A stretch of DNA of 64,000 nt from Streptomyces davaonensis JCM 4913 (lineage in GTDB: Bacteria; Actinomycetota; Actinomycetes; Streptomycetales; Streptomycetaceae). Where the stretch lies: NCBI RefSeq assembly GCF_000349325.1, contig NC_020504.1, positions 496,001 to 560,000 of the forward strand, in the 5' to 3' direction. Shown here piece after piece: positions 1 through 8,660 of the stretch (position 1 is the stretch's first letter; every line of letters starts with the position of its first letter). The notes beneath the pieces are model-generated. The model saw only the letters and a list, made by a program, of their open reading frames with translations. It did no database searches and had not been told where the DNA came from. The translations under genes were made by a program, and so were the position numbers.

Positions 1-361
1 TGAGCCGCTCGTGGTCGCGGACGTTTCTCCTGACGTCGTCCTCAAGTTCGGCCTGCTCGAACTGGGCCTCGTTCACGTTCTCCCGAGCCTCGGGGTGGCG
101 CATGGCCTTGAACGCCACCTCCGGCCGGCGCAGGAAGTCGGTGGCCACCTGCGCCGCCACCGCCTCGTCATCGCGCGCCAGTTCAGGGATCGCCTCGACC
201 TTCTCCTGCGCGGTGACCGGGACCAGGACCTCTTCGGTCTGCCAGCCCACTGACTTCTTGGCCACCTCCGCACTCCACCGGCGCCGGCCGGTGCGCCGGC
301 GTCCTGCCGTCGGCTGCAAAACCCCGGCCCGGCGTTGCGCCCCCGCCTGTCCACCAGTCAC
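1..361 (-). pseudogene. DUF6192-like protein fragment, 5' truncated and running off the window
   Basis: Reading leftward from an in-frame GTG at about 361, just after a TGA, the frame encodes a stretch with AEVAKKSVGWQTEE, TAQEKVEAIPELARDDE and ATDFLRRPEVAFKAMRHPE, and stays open to the window edge. The EKVxAI-LARDDxVAAQV-DFLRRP pattern is typical of the middle of DUF6192, a family found mainly in Streptomyces and often on mobile DNA. The roughly 35 residues before the homologous part are low-complexity arginine/glycine and do not look like the normal N-terminal domain, so this is probably a decayed or rearranged copy. Its function is unknown. Family assignment is from memory of the repeat pattern. 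Confidence 0.45.
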
Positions 362-471
362 GGAACGTCACAGATCACCGGTTCTGACAGAGCTTCGGAT
401 TGACGGCAACCTCCCGCCCATCGACGGCCACTAAGGGGCGACACCGCTCGATCTTCAAGAACGGATGAGCA

Positions 472-2223
472 ATGAACAAGCAGCAGGCCCCACAGCACCG
501 CCGACGCCGGCTTCGGCTCGCAGTGGGTACACCGCTGGCCCTGATCGCCGCGGGCGTCATCGCCTACGGCACGGTCTTCGGGGTGTTCGGCGACGACGCC
601 AAGCCCGAGGCGTCCGCGGCGACGGCCCCGGTTCCCGACAGCGCGATGGCGGCCGTGGCCGCGATGCAGCCGGGATGGAACCTGGGCAACACGCTGGACG
701 CCATCCCCGACGAGACGTCGTGGGGCCAGCCCCGCACCACCAAGGCCCTGCTGGACTCGGTCCGCGCCCAGGGCTTCAAGAGCATCCGCATCCCGGTGAC
801 TTGGAGCGACCACCAAGGAGCCGCGCCGAACTACACCATCGATCCGGCGTACTTGAGCCGGGTCAAGCAGGCCGTCGACTGGGCGATCGATGAGGGCTTC
901 TACGTGATCCTCGACGTCCATCACGACTCCTGGCAGTGGACCAGCAAGATGTCCACCGACCATGACAAGGTCCTGGCCCGCTTCAACACGACCTGGACCC
1001 AGATCGCCGCCGCGTTCCGGAACGAGCCCGCCCAGCTGGTCTTCGAGAGCATCAACGAGCCTCAGTTCGACAACGCCGACAACGCTCGCAAGGCCGAGCT
1101 GCTCAACGAGCTGAACACGTACTTCCACAAGGTCGTTCGCGGGTCGGGAGGCAACAACACCAAGCGCCTGCTCATGCTGCCCACCGAGGTCTGCACCCCC
1201 GACCAGCGGCTGATGGACAACCTGGCCACCACGATCAAGTCGCTCCACGACCCCCTGCTGATCGCCACCGTGCACTACTACGGCTACTTCCCGTTCAGCG
1301 TGAACGTCGCCGGCGCCACCCGCTTCGACGCAACGGCCCGGCAAGACATGGACAAGACGTTCAAGCGGATGCGCGACACCTTCGTCGCCCAAGGCATCCC
1401 CGTCATCCTCGGCGAGTACGGCCTGCTCGGCTACGACCACGGTCCCGGCGCCGTGGAACGCGGCGAGATGCTGAAGTACTTCGAGGCGCTCGGCCACGCC
1501 GCCCGGAGCAACAAGGTCACCACCGAGCTGTGGGACAACGGCTCCTTCTACGACCGCGGCAAGCTCAAGTGGAAGGATGCGGGGCTCTTCCGCCAGATCA
1601 AGTCGAGCTGGACGACGCGATCGGCAACCGCCTCCTCGGACAACGTCTTTGTACCGAAGTCCGGCACCATCAAGGACCGTACGCTCACACTGAACCTGAA
1701 CGGAACCGCCTTCAAGGCCCTCAAGCAGGGCTCCACCAAGCTGATCAGCGGCAAGGACTACACCCTCTCCGGCAACCGGCTCACCCTGATGGCGGCCACG
1801 CTCACCCGGCTCGCCGGCGACCGCTCCTACGGGGTCAAGGCGACGCTCCAGGCCGAGTTCTCCCGAGGCGTGCCCTGGCGGATCCAGGTGATCTCCCACG
1901 ACGCCCCGGCGCAGTCGAGCACGACGGGAACGGCCGGTTCGTTCCGCATCCCCACCCAGTTCCGGGGTGACGTGCTGGCGACGATGAAGGCCGAGTACGC
2001 CGACGGCGGCAACGCCGGTCCGACCGATTGGACTCCGTACCAGCAGTTCAACACCTCCTTCGCGCCGGACTACGCCAAGAAGGAGATCCGTCTCACTCCC
2101 GCTTTCCTCGACGCGGTGAAGGACAACGCGCGCGTGAAGCTCACCTTCCACTTCTGGAGCGGTGCGACGGCGACGTATCACGTGACCACGTCGGGAAGCA
2201 CGGTGACCGGTACGACGTCCTGA
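472..2223 (+). CDS. Secreted or membrane-anchored GH5 endo-beta-1,4-glucanase (cellulase) with C-terminal Ig-like module
   Basis: This 583-residue protein starts with a basic N-terminus and a hydrophobic segment (about residues 17-40) that acts as a signal peptide or anchor. The catalytic TIM barrel spans about residues 60-385 and has the GH5 landmarks: GWNLGNTLDA near the start, RIPVTW, DVHHD, the acid/base Glu in INEPQ (E196) and the nucleophile Glu in GEYG (E315). Residues about 390-470 (FVPKSGTIKDRTL, LISGKDYTL) look like a CBM_X2-type Ig fold, followed by a second beta-rich module with WTPYQQFNT. It should cut internal beta-1,4 glucan bonds outside the cell. No CebR-type 14-bp palindrome is visible upstream. 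The start has a weak purine-rich RBS (acggatgagca). Confidence 0.9.
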   Translation: MNKQQAPQHRRRRLRLAVGTPLALIAAGVIAYGTVFGVFGDDAKPEASAATAPVPDSAMAAVAAMQPGWNLGNTLDAIPDETSWGQPRTTKALLDSVRAQGFKSIRIPVTWSDHQGAAPNYTIDPAYLSRVKQAVDWAIDEGFYVILDVHHDSWQWTSKMSTDHDKVLARFNTTWTQIAAAFRNEPAQLVFESINEPQFDNADNARKAELLNELNTYFHKVVRGSGGNNTKRLLMLPTEVCTPDQRLMDNLATTIKSLHDPLLIATVHYYGYFPFSVNVAGATRFDATARQDMDKTFKRMRDTFVAQGIPVILGEYGLLGYDHGPGAVERGEMLKYFEALGHAARSNKVTTELWDNGSFYDRGKLKWKDAGLFRQIKSSWTTRSATASSDNVFVPKSGTIKDRTLTLNLNGTAFKALKQGSTKLISGKDYTLSGNRLTLMAATLTRLAGDRSYGVKATLQAEFSRGVPWRIQVISHDAPAQSSTTGTAGSFRIPTQFRGDVLATMKAEYADGGNAGPTDWTPYQQFNTSFAPDYAKKEIRLTPAFLDAVKDNARVKLTFHFWSGATATYHVTTSGSTVTGTTS

Positions 2224-2234
2224 GCCGGTCCGGT

Positions 2235-2262
2235 GCCCGCCCGGGGAGGTTCCCGGGCGGGC
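2235..2262 (+). terminator. Hairpin terminator after the GH5 gene
   Basis: A perfect 11-bp GC stem (GCCCGCCCGGG / CCCGGGCGGGC) with a 6-nt loop begins 12 nt after the stop codon. There is no U-tract, as is usual in Streptomyces. Confidence 0.7.
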
Positions 2263-2324
2263 TGCCTCGGACAGGACCCTTCTACTGTGGGCACAGCGAG
2301 CAAAGCCCGGTCACGAGGAACGCC

Positions 2325-3386
2325 ATGTCCGAAAGCCCCGCCCCGGCACCGTCGCCGGGAACCAGCCGCAGCACCTCGGCGACCATTCCGCCGAACATTC
2401 TGCGCTGTCTCACGCCGGTCACCGACGGCTACGGAGTCGACCTCCGGCCCGAGCTGAGCCGAGTCGGGCTGGACGAGGAGATGATGGGCTCGGCGGCGCT
2501 GCGGGTCTCCTACCGCCAGGGCAGTGCCGTCATCCGGCGTGCGCTGGAGCTCACCGGCGACCCCCACCTGGGCCTGCGGGTGGGGGCCGCGCAGCACCTG
2601 ACCTCCTGGGGCCTGCTGGGGTTCGCCCAGATGGCCGCGGAGACGTTGCGGGAGGCCATCGAGACGGGCGTGCGTTTCCAGAACCTGTCCGGGGCGATGG
2701 TGGTCTGGTCGGCGGGGCAGGAGGAAGCGGGCTATGTGTTGCGGGCCGAGCTGCCCGATCCCGCCCTCGATCCGGCGGTCGCGGTCTTCCTGGCGGAGGA
2801 GGCGTTCGCCAGCGTCGTCGCCCTCACACGGCTCAGTTCCGGGGAGGAGTTCGCCCCGCAGAGCGTGGAGTTCGCCTTTCCCGCGCCGCGCGACATGGGG
2901 CCGTTCACCGACCTGTTCCGGTGCCCGGTGCGGTTCGGCGCCGCGGAGAACCGCTTGGTGTTCCCCACGGCATGGGCCGGGCGGCCGATGCCGGGCCGCG
3001 ACCGAGTCACCTACACCGGCGTCGTGGAACTGCTGGCGGAGCAGGTGGCGTCGAGGCGCGATCAGCAGGATCTGCTGGAGGGGCTGGAGATCTCGATCGC
3101 GCAGAGCCTGCCCGACGTTCCGTCCTTCGTCGAGCAGGCCCGACGGCACGCCTCCAGTGAGCGCACGCTGCGCCGTCGGCTGGCCGAGTGCGGCACGACG
3201 TATGAGGCGGTCGTCGACGGAGTGCGCCGCGAGCGGGTCGAGCAGCTGCTGCGCCGACCCGCGCTGACGCTGCGGGACATCGCCCGCCAGGCGGGCTTCT
3301 CGGATGTGCGGGCAATGCGGCGGGCGGTGCACCGCTGGCACGGAGTGACCCCGGCCCGGCTGCGCGAGGAGGGCACGGACCAGTGA
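2325..3386 (+). CDS. AraC-family transcriptional regulator, VirS-like
   Basis: This 353-residue protein has the arrangement of the AraC subgroup typified by mycobacterial VirS and ArgR/OruR. An N-terminal effector domain (about residues 20-215; RALELTGDPHLGLRVG and LTSWGLLGFA are signatures of PF12625) is followed by a C-terminal AraC helix-turn-helix (about 255-350; LRRRLAECGTTYEAVVDGVRRERVEQLL, then a second HTH with IARQAGFSDVRAMRRAVHRWHGVTPA). The ATG at 2325 is preferred over upstream in-frame codons because it follows GAGGAA. It converges on the oxidation operon, 34 bp away, and is the obvious candidate regulator of it; the effector is unknown. Confidence 0.85.
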   Translation: MSESPAPAPSPGTSRSTSATIPPNILRCLTPVTDGYGVDLRPELSRVGLDEEMMGSAALRVSYRQGSAVIRRALELTGDPHLGLRVGAAQHLTSWGLLGFAQMAAETLREAIETGVRFQNLSGAMVVWSAGQEEAGYVLRAELPDPALDPAVAVFLAEEAFASVVALTRLSSGEEFAPQSVEFAFPAPRDMGPFTDLFRCPVRFGAAENRLVFPTAWAGRPMPGRDRVTYTGVVELLAEQVASRRDQQDLLEGLEISIAQSLPDVPSFVEQARRHASSERTLRRRLAECGTTYEAVVDGVRRERVEQLLRRPALTLRDIARQAGFSDVRAMRRAVHRWHGVTPARLREEGTDQ

Positions 3387-3420
3387 CGGGAGTGCCCCCG
3401 CGCGTCGGCGGGCCGCCGGG

Positions 3421-4851
3421 TCAGCGCGTGCGGATCCAGATGGTCTTCGCCCTGGTCCACTGTGCGAAGGCGTCCGTGGACTTCTCCGCCCCACCGAATC
3501 CCGACTGCTTCCACCCGCCGAAGGGCGTGGTGATGTCGCCTTCGCTGTAGGCGTTGACGGAGACCACCCCGGCTTCGATGCCCCGCGCGAGCCGGAGCGC
3601 GGCGTCGAGGTCGCGGGTCCACACCGAGGCGGCGAGCCCGTATTCGGTGGCATTCGCCATCCGCACCGCCTCGTCCTCCGAGGTGAAGGTCTGGACGGTC
3701 ACGACAGGGCCGAACAGCTCCTTGGTGAGCACGTCGCTGCCCACCGGGACCCGGCTGATCACGGTCGGCGGGTAGTAGGCGCCGCGCGCGGGCAGACCGT
3801 GCGGAAGCCCGCCGGTGTGGATCTGGGCTCCGGCGGAGCGGGCCCCGTCCACCGCCGCCGCGACCCGGTCGAAGGCGGCACGGCTGATGAGCGGCCCCAC
3901 CTGGGTGCGTGCGTCGGCGGGATCGCCGATGGCGAGGCTCTGCGCGGCCCGGGTGAACCGGTCCAGCACCTCCTCGGCGATGCTGTGGTGGACCAGGACG
4001 CGGGAGCCGGCGGTGCAGTTCTGCCCCATGGTCAGGAACGCGGCCTCGACCATGTGGTCGATCAGTTCGTCGCCGTATGCGAGCGCGTCCGGCATCAGAA
4101 CCTGGGGGCTCTTGCCGCCCATCTCCAAGGAGACCCGCTTGAAGTTGGTCTCCGCCGCGTCGGCCAGGATGCGGCGTCCGGTGGCCGTCGACCCGGTGAA
4201 CGACAGTGCGCGCACGAGGGGGTTGCGGGCGAGCGCCGTACCGGTGACGGGGCCGTGGCCGGGCAGCACGGTGAGCACACCGTCCGGCAGGCCCGCCTCG
4301 GCCGCCAGCGCGGCCAGGTGCAGCGTGGAGCGCGGGGTGGCCTCGGCGGGCTTGAGCAGCAGGGAGTTGCCCGCGGCGAGCGCGGGCCCGAGCTTCCAGG
4401 CGGCCATCGCCAACGGGTAGTTCCAGGGCAGGATCGCGGCGGCCACTCCGACCGGTTCACGACTCACCAGGCCCAGGCTGTCGTGACCGGTGGGGGCTAC
4501 GCGGCCGAAGACCTTGTCGGCCGCCTCCGCGAACCAGCGGATCGACTCGATGGCCCCGGGTACGTCGCCGGTACGGCACTCCGTGATCGGCTTGCCCGCG
4601 TCCTCGCAGTCCAGCCGGGCCAGCAACTCGGCGTCGCGCTCCATGAGATCTGCGAGTCTCAGCAGCACAGCGGCCCGCTCCCGTGGGGACCGGCCGGCCC
4701 AGACGCCGCTCTCGAAGACCTTGTGCGCCCGCTCGGCGGCCAGCGTCACGTCCTGCTCGCTTGCCGTGGTCACGGTCGTGATCAGCTCGCCCGTCGCGGG
4801 GTTGACGACGTCCAGCGTCTCCTCGCGAGCGGTGAGGCGGGTCCCGCTCAT
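3421..4851 (-). CDS. NAD(P)-dependent aldehyde dehydrogenase
   Basis: A 476-residue, full-length ALDH superfamily enzyme that oxidises an aldehyde to a carboxylate. It has the substrate-pocket signature PWNYPLAMAAWKLGPALAAGN, the NAD-binding FTGSTATGRRI, the general base Glu in LEMGGKSP (E243), the catalytic Cys in GQNCTAG (C279) and the C-terminal PFGGWKQSG motif. It is the last gene of the operon. Its ATG overlaps the stop of the preceding SDR by 4 bp (ATGA), which fixes the start. In context it probably takes the aldehyde made by the dehydrogenase and monooxygenase upstream. The exact substrate cannot be read from sequence. Confidence 0.93.
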   Translation of the reverse strand: MSGTRLTAREETLDVVNPATGELITTVTTASEQDVTLAAERAHKVFESGVWAGRSPRERAAVLLRLADLMERDAELLARLDCEDAGKPITECRTGDVPGAIESIRWFAEAADKVFGRVAPTGHDSLGLVSREPVGVAAAILPWNYPLAMAAWKLGPALAAGNSLLLKPAEATPRSTLHLAALAAEAGLPDGVLTVLPGHGPVTGTALARNPLVRALSFTGSTATGRRILADAAETNFKRVSLEMGGKSPQVLMPDALAYGDELIDHMVEAAFLTMGQNCTAGSRVLVHHSIAEEVLDRFTRAAQSLAIGDPADARTQVGPLISRAAFDRVAAAVDGARSAGAQIHTGGLPHGLPARGAYYPPTVISRVPVGSDVLTKELFGPVVTVQTFTSEDEAVRMANATEYGLAASVWTRDLDAALRLARGIEAGVVSVNAYSEGDITTPFGGWKQSGFGGAEKSTDAFAQWTRAKTIWIRTR

Positions 4852-5723
4852 GCTTCCTCCACCAGTTCCCACCGGCCGCCGACCTGGCGGGCCAGTCCCC
4901 TGCGGCGCAGGTCCTCCAGATAACGGGCCATACCTCGCTCGCCCCGCTTGCGGAACAGCGGGAAGAGCCGGGGCAGCAGGTTCGGGGCCAGCAGCGCGCA
5001 CCGCACCAGCCGTGACTCGCCGGGCCTGACGTAGGCCTCGAGGCGGGGTTTGTCCAGCAGGCTCACAGCCGCTCTGACGACGTCGGACGGCTGCTGCGGC
5101 GCGTCCTGGAACTGCATGGAGTTCCCGCCCTCGACGGCTTCCTGGCGGAGCATCCGGGTGTCGGTCGCCGACGGCAGCACCGAACCCGCCTGGATGCCCT
5201 TGCTCCGCAGATCCAGTCCGATGGCGAGCATCGCGCCCCGCAGCCCGAACTTCGAGGCGGTGTAGACGGGGGTCTCGCCCAGCGGGAAGATCCCGCCGAG
5301 GGACACGGTGGTGATCACCCGGGGGTCGGCCGAGGCCCGCAGCAGCGGGATGGCGAGCCGGGTGGTGACCAGCGGGGAGACCAGATTGAGGTCGATCTCC
5401 CGCTCGATGCTCTCGACGCTGCGCGCGTCGAACCGTTCGGAGCTGGTCATGCCCACGTTGTTCACGAGGACATCGATCCGGCCGTGGGTGGCCGCGACGC
5501 CGTCGAGCATCAACTCCACCCCGGCGCGCTCCAGCAGGTCGCAGCCGAGCCCCACATGCCCGCTCCCCGGCAGCTCGCCGGCGGTCCGCCCGGCCCGCGC
5601 CTCGTCGATGTCGACCACGACGAGGCGGGCACCGCCCGCGGCGAAGCGGTGGCACAAGGCGCTGCCGATGCCTCCGGCGCCGCCGGTCACCAGGATGACC
5701 TTGTCACGGAAGTCGTACGTCAT
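4848..5723 (-). CDS. Short-chain dehydrogenase/reductase
   Basis: A 291-residue SDR with the cofactor motif TGGAGGIG near the N-terminus, the NNVG motif, and the catalytic YTASK. The C-terminal extension of about 50 residues (RPGESRLVRCALLAPNLLPRLFPLF) is typical of SDRs that act on bulky or lipid substrates and resembles the SadH type found in the mycobacterial mymA operon. It is co-translated with its neighbours: 4-bp overlaps at both ends. It likely interconverts an alcohol and a ketone or aldehyde in the same pathway as the flanking monooxygenase and aldehyde dehydrogenase. Confidence 0.88.
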   Translation of the reverse strand: MTYDFRDKVILVTGGAGGIGSALCHRFAAGGARLVVVDIDEARAGRTAGELPGSGHVGLGCDLLERAGVELMLDGVAATHGRIDVLVNNVGMTSSERFDARSVESIEREIDLNLVSPLVTTRLAIPLLRASADPRVITTVSLGGIFPLGETPVYTASKFGLRGAMLAIGLDLRSKGIQAGSVLPSATDTRMLRQEAVEGGNSMQFQDAPQQPSDVVRAAVSLLDKPRLEAYVRPGESRLVRCALLAPNLLPRLFPLFRKRGERGMARYLEDLRRRGLARQVGGRWELVEEA

Positions 5724-7066
5724 GGCGCCACCGCCTCCTGTCGCGCGGAGGTGGCCCGAGGCGGCAGGCCCGCGGTGCGCCAGCCCATCCCTTCGGCGAC
5801 CTTGCCGAGGTACTTCACGATGGCCTCGCTGTGGACGTAGCCGGTGTGGCGCGGCGAGTCGACGAACTTCAGTCCGCCGGACAGATCGGGCCGGTCGCCG
5901 CGGATCATGCGGGCGAACCGCTCGGCCGTCGGCAGCCCGGCACGCCCGTCCCGGATGAAGGAGGCGATCAACTGGGCCTGCCGGTCGAAGAGTTGGTAGG
6001 CACCGGAGTTGGTCTCCACGAAGCCGACACCGAACAGGCCCTCATGCTCGCGGGAGAACGAGGACAGGTAGAGGTCGGGGTGCTGCTCATCGCCGAAGTA
6101 CCGCTGCGCGACGGGGACTTTGTGGACGTATCCCGTGGCCAGCAGGATCAGATCGAAGTCGTCGCTGGTGCCGTCGGTGAAGTGCACCGTCCTGCCCTCG
6201 GTGCGCGCGATGCCCGGCCTGGCCGTGATGTCCCCGTGCTGGAGGTGGTGGATCAGCAGCGAGTTGAGGGCGGGGTGGGTCTCGAACAGCTTGTGGTCGG
6301 GCTTTTGCAGACCGAGCCTGCGCGGGTCGCCGTTGAGGAGCCGCAGCAGGCCGCCGAACAGCTTCTGCTGCACCCACATCGGCAGGTGGGGTCCGCCGGC
6401 GGCGATGGTGTCCACGGGCCGCCCGAACAGGTGCTTCGGTATGAACCAGTACCCACGGCGCATGCTGATCGCCGCGTGGTCGGCGGACCGCGCCGCGTCG
6501 CAGGCGATGTCAAGACCGGAGTTCCCCGCACCCACCACCAGAACCCGCTTGCCCCGCAGTTCGGCGCCGCTGCGGTAGGTGACCGTGTGGCGGACCTCGC
6601 CGGTGAAGTCGCCGGGCAGGTCGGGGACATTGGGGTGCCACTGCGCCCCCGTACACACCACGACCTGCCGGTGCGTGCTCGCCCGGCCGTCGGCCCGGGT
6701 GACGGTCCAGGTGCCGTCCGGGTTCTTGGCCACGCCGCGGACCTCGGTGCCGAACTCGATCCGGTCCCCCAGCCCGTACGCCTCGGCGAACGACGTCAGG
6801 TAGGAAAGGATCTGCCGGTGCGGCGGGTAGTCGGCGAAGTGGTCCGGCATCGGATAGCCGCCGAAGCCGGAAAGGGTCTTGCTGGAGATGAAGTGGGCCG
6901 ACTCGTACATCGGGCTGCCCGGGTTGTCGATGTCCCACAGCCCGCCCGGCCCGGTGTGCCGCTCGATGTGCGTGTACGGCAGGCCGCGCTCGGCCAGTGC
7001 CCTCGCGACCGCCAGGCCCGCGGGTCCGGCACCGATCACACAGGTGTCGTACTGGTTCTCACTCAC
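5720..7066 (-). CDS. Flavin-containing monooxygenase (FMO/Baeyer-Villiger type)
   Basis: A 448-residue class B flavoprotein monooxygenase. It has the FAD-binding GAGPAGLAVARAL at residue about 12, the fingerprint FTGEVRHTVTY (FxGxxxHxxxY) at about 155, and the NADPH-binding GAGNSGLDIACD just after it. The final domain has LLATGYVHKVP. The family inserts one oxygen atom into ketones or heteroatoms using NADPH and O2. The fingerprint form matches FMO/MymA-like enzymes better than classical BVMOs, which carry FxGxxxHxxxW. The stop overlaps the next gene by 4 bp. The start lies 47 bp after the damaged transporter gene, so all four genes probably share one transcript. Confidence 0.9.
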   Translation of the reverse strand: MSENQYDTCVIGAGPAGLAVARALAERGLPYTHIERHTGPGGLWDIDNPGSPMYESAHFISSKTLSGFGGYPMPDHFADYPPHRQILSYLTSFAEAYGLGDRIEFGTEVRGVAKNPDGTWTVTRADGRASTHRQVVVCTGAQWHPNVPDLPGDFTGEVRHTVTYRSGAELRGKRVLVVGAGNSGLDIACDAARSADHAAISMRRGYWFIPKHLFGRPVDTIAAGGPHLPMWVQQKLFGGLLRLLNGDPRRLGLQKPDHKLFETHPALNSLLIHHLQHGDITARPGIARTEGRTVHFTDGTSDDFDLILLATGYVHKVPVAQRYFGDEQHPDLYLSSFSREHEGLFGVGFVETNSGAYQLFDRQAQLIASFIRDGRAGLPTAERFARMIRGDRPDLSGGLKFVDSPRHTGYVHSEAIVKYLGKVAEGMGWRTAGLPPRATSARQEAVAP

Positions 7067-7113
7067 CAGTCCGCCCCCTTTCTGGGATGTCTCAGATGTT
7101 GTCTGCCGGGAAC

Positions 7114-8264
7114 CTATGCACCCGGCGACCAGCGGGAACTGACCCCTGCGGCCACAGAGGGGACCTCAGCGGCCAGCGAGGGGCCGCTGATGCCCGGTGC
7201 GAGTTCCTTCTCGGGCGGTGCCGCCGTACCGGCCACCGTCATCCGGAGCAGGGGCAGCGAGGCGACGACGGTGCCGAATGCGAGGACGATGCCGAGCACG
7301 TCGGCCCCGGCGGCGTCGAGGACGGCTCCGACGGCCAGGGGTCCGATGCCGGTGCCCAGGGCGCCCGCCCCGCTGAGGGAGGCGACCAGGCGTCCGGTCG
7401 GGTCGTTGAGCGCGGCAGCCGCGAGCATCTGCACCAGGACGGCCAGTTGGCAGGCCTGCCAGAGGACGGCCGCGACGGTGAAGACCACGGGGTCGTGGGT
7501 GAGGACCAGGACCGCCATCGCGAGGGCCTGCGCCGTGACGAAGACGGCCATGAACTGCATACGCCCGAAGCGACGCGCCGCCACCGGGCCCACCGCTGCG
7601 CCGACGAGCGCCACGACGCTGGAGACGGCGAGGACGGCCGACACGGCCGAGTGGGACATCCCGGTGTGCTGACGGCCGAGCACCGAGGCGTACGACCACG
7701 CGCCCTGGGTGACGGTCCACAGGAGCGCGGTCCCAAGGAGCAGCACCACGGACGGCTTGGTCGCAATCGTCACTCCCCCGCCAACGGGCCCGGTGTCCGC
7801 TGTGGCGGGGCCGTCCGGGAGCCGTCGTACCAGTGGCCGGGCGGCGAGACAGCACAACGCCATGAGCAGGAAACCAGTGCCCTCCCCGAGGTCGTGGTTG
7901 GCCGCGGGGACGCCCATGATCAGCAGAGCCGTCACACCGACCACACCGCAGATGGTGACGGCGGACGCCTTGTCGGCGTCGTCCGTGGCGGCGAGCGCCG
8001 CCGTGGCCGCCGCGTAGACCGCGCCGAGCCCCGCGCCGAGGACCAGGTTGGCCAGGACCAGGGTCACCGGGTCGACGGCCGCCGCCGCTCCGAGGAAGCC
8101 GGCTCCCGAGAGGGCCAGGCCCAGGCGGGTCATCCACACCCGTTTCGGACGAAGTCGTCGACGAAGACGGGCATCACGTTCGCGCCGCCGTTGCCGAGGG
8201 TGACTCCGGCGATGAGCGCCACCGCCACCCCGAAGGTCAGGGCGGAGGCGCCGCGCGCGTTCAC
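7114..8264 (-). pseudogene. MFS transporter, frameshifted and lacking part of its N-terminal region
   Basis: The gene opens at a GTG with a good RBS (GAGGAG) and encodes 44 residues of a typical first MFS helix (TFGVAVALIAGVTLGNGG, then MPVFVDDFV), ending at a TGA at 8130-8132. The rest continues in another frame from about 8139 as roughly 340 residues containing about 10 membrane helices. The junction goes from the first periplasmic loop directly to what looks like the helix 2-3 linker (RLGLALSGAG), so about 35-40 residues including helix 2 appear to be missing as well as the frame being shifted. That argues for a real deletion, not a single sequencing error. A leftover internal start could still make a 10-helix protein. 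Confidence 0.75.
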
Positions 8265-8413
8265 CGGAGCTCCTCTACGAGGAGTTGGGGACTACCGCCG
8301 TTCCTCGGCGCGGCGCCGTGTGTGCAACAGGCGGGGGCGCGCGAGCAGCACGTCACCCCGCCGGGCAGGCCGCCCCGCGGGGTGAGATGGATGCTCGATG
8401 ACGGTCCGGGCCG

Positions 8414-8500
8414 TCAGCAGGGGGAGTTGGTCTGGGTCAGCAGGCCCATCCGCCAGGGCAGCGAGTTGTAGTCACCGCCGGCGTTGGGGTCCAGGCCTTG
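8414..8500 (-). pseudogene. C-terminal coding remnant beside the IS605 element
   Basis: The minus strand just outside the right end of the IS reads QGLDPNAGGDYNSLPWR then MGLLTQTNSPC and a TGA stop. Nearly every third base is G or C, as expected of real Streptomyces coding sequence. The other frames of this stretch look random. No family was recognised. It is the tail of a gene whose body is gone. Across the reconstructed empty IS target the frame stays open but then runs out of frame into the MerR gene, so the loss predates or accompanied the insertion. Confidence 0.4.
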
Positions 8501-8505
8501 TTGAA

Positions 8506-8660
8506 GCTCTCCCCTCCCTTCGCAAGCTCAGGAAGAGGATTCCCGTCTACCTTGCGGTGACAGGCTTGACGGTTTTGCCCGCCCTGCGACCGCGCCTTCC
8601 GGCGGCCGGGACCTCCACGACGACGTGGCCGATCCGGTACAGGTGCAAGATGTTCCGAGC
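8506..8660 (-). ncRNA. Putative omega RNA (TnpB guide scaffold) at the tnpB-side end
   Basis: In IS200/IS605 elements the omega RNA is transcribed with the 3' end of tnpB and continues through the right end, so the guide is the DNA just outside the element. Here the tnpB 3' end and the structured right end lie together on the minus strand, and the guide would begin CAAGGCCTGG directly outside the element. The feature is placed by analogy. Its 5' boundary is a guess and no conserved scaffold was checked. Confidence 0.4.

Noticed and set aside
361..471. CebR-type operator before the GH5 gene
   Set aside because: No TGGGAGCGCTCCCA-like palindrome is present.
358..2181. 607-residue open frame on the minus strand
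   Set aside because: It is antisense to the GH5 gene and its composition is typical of GC-rich shadow frames.
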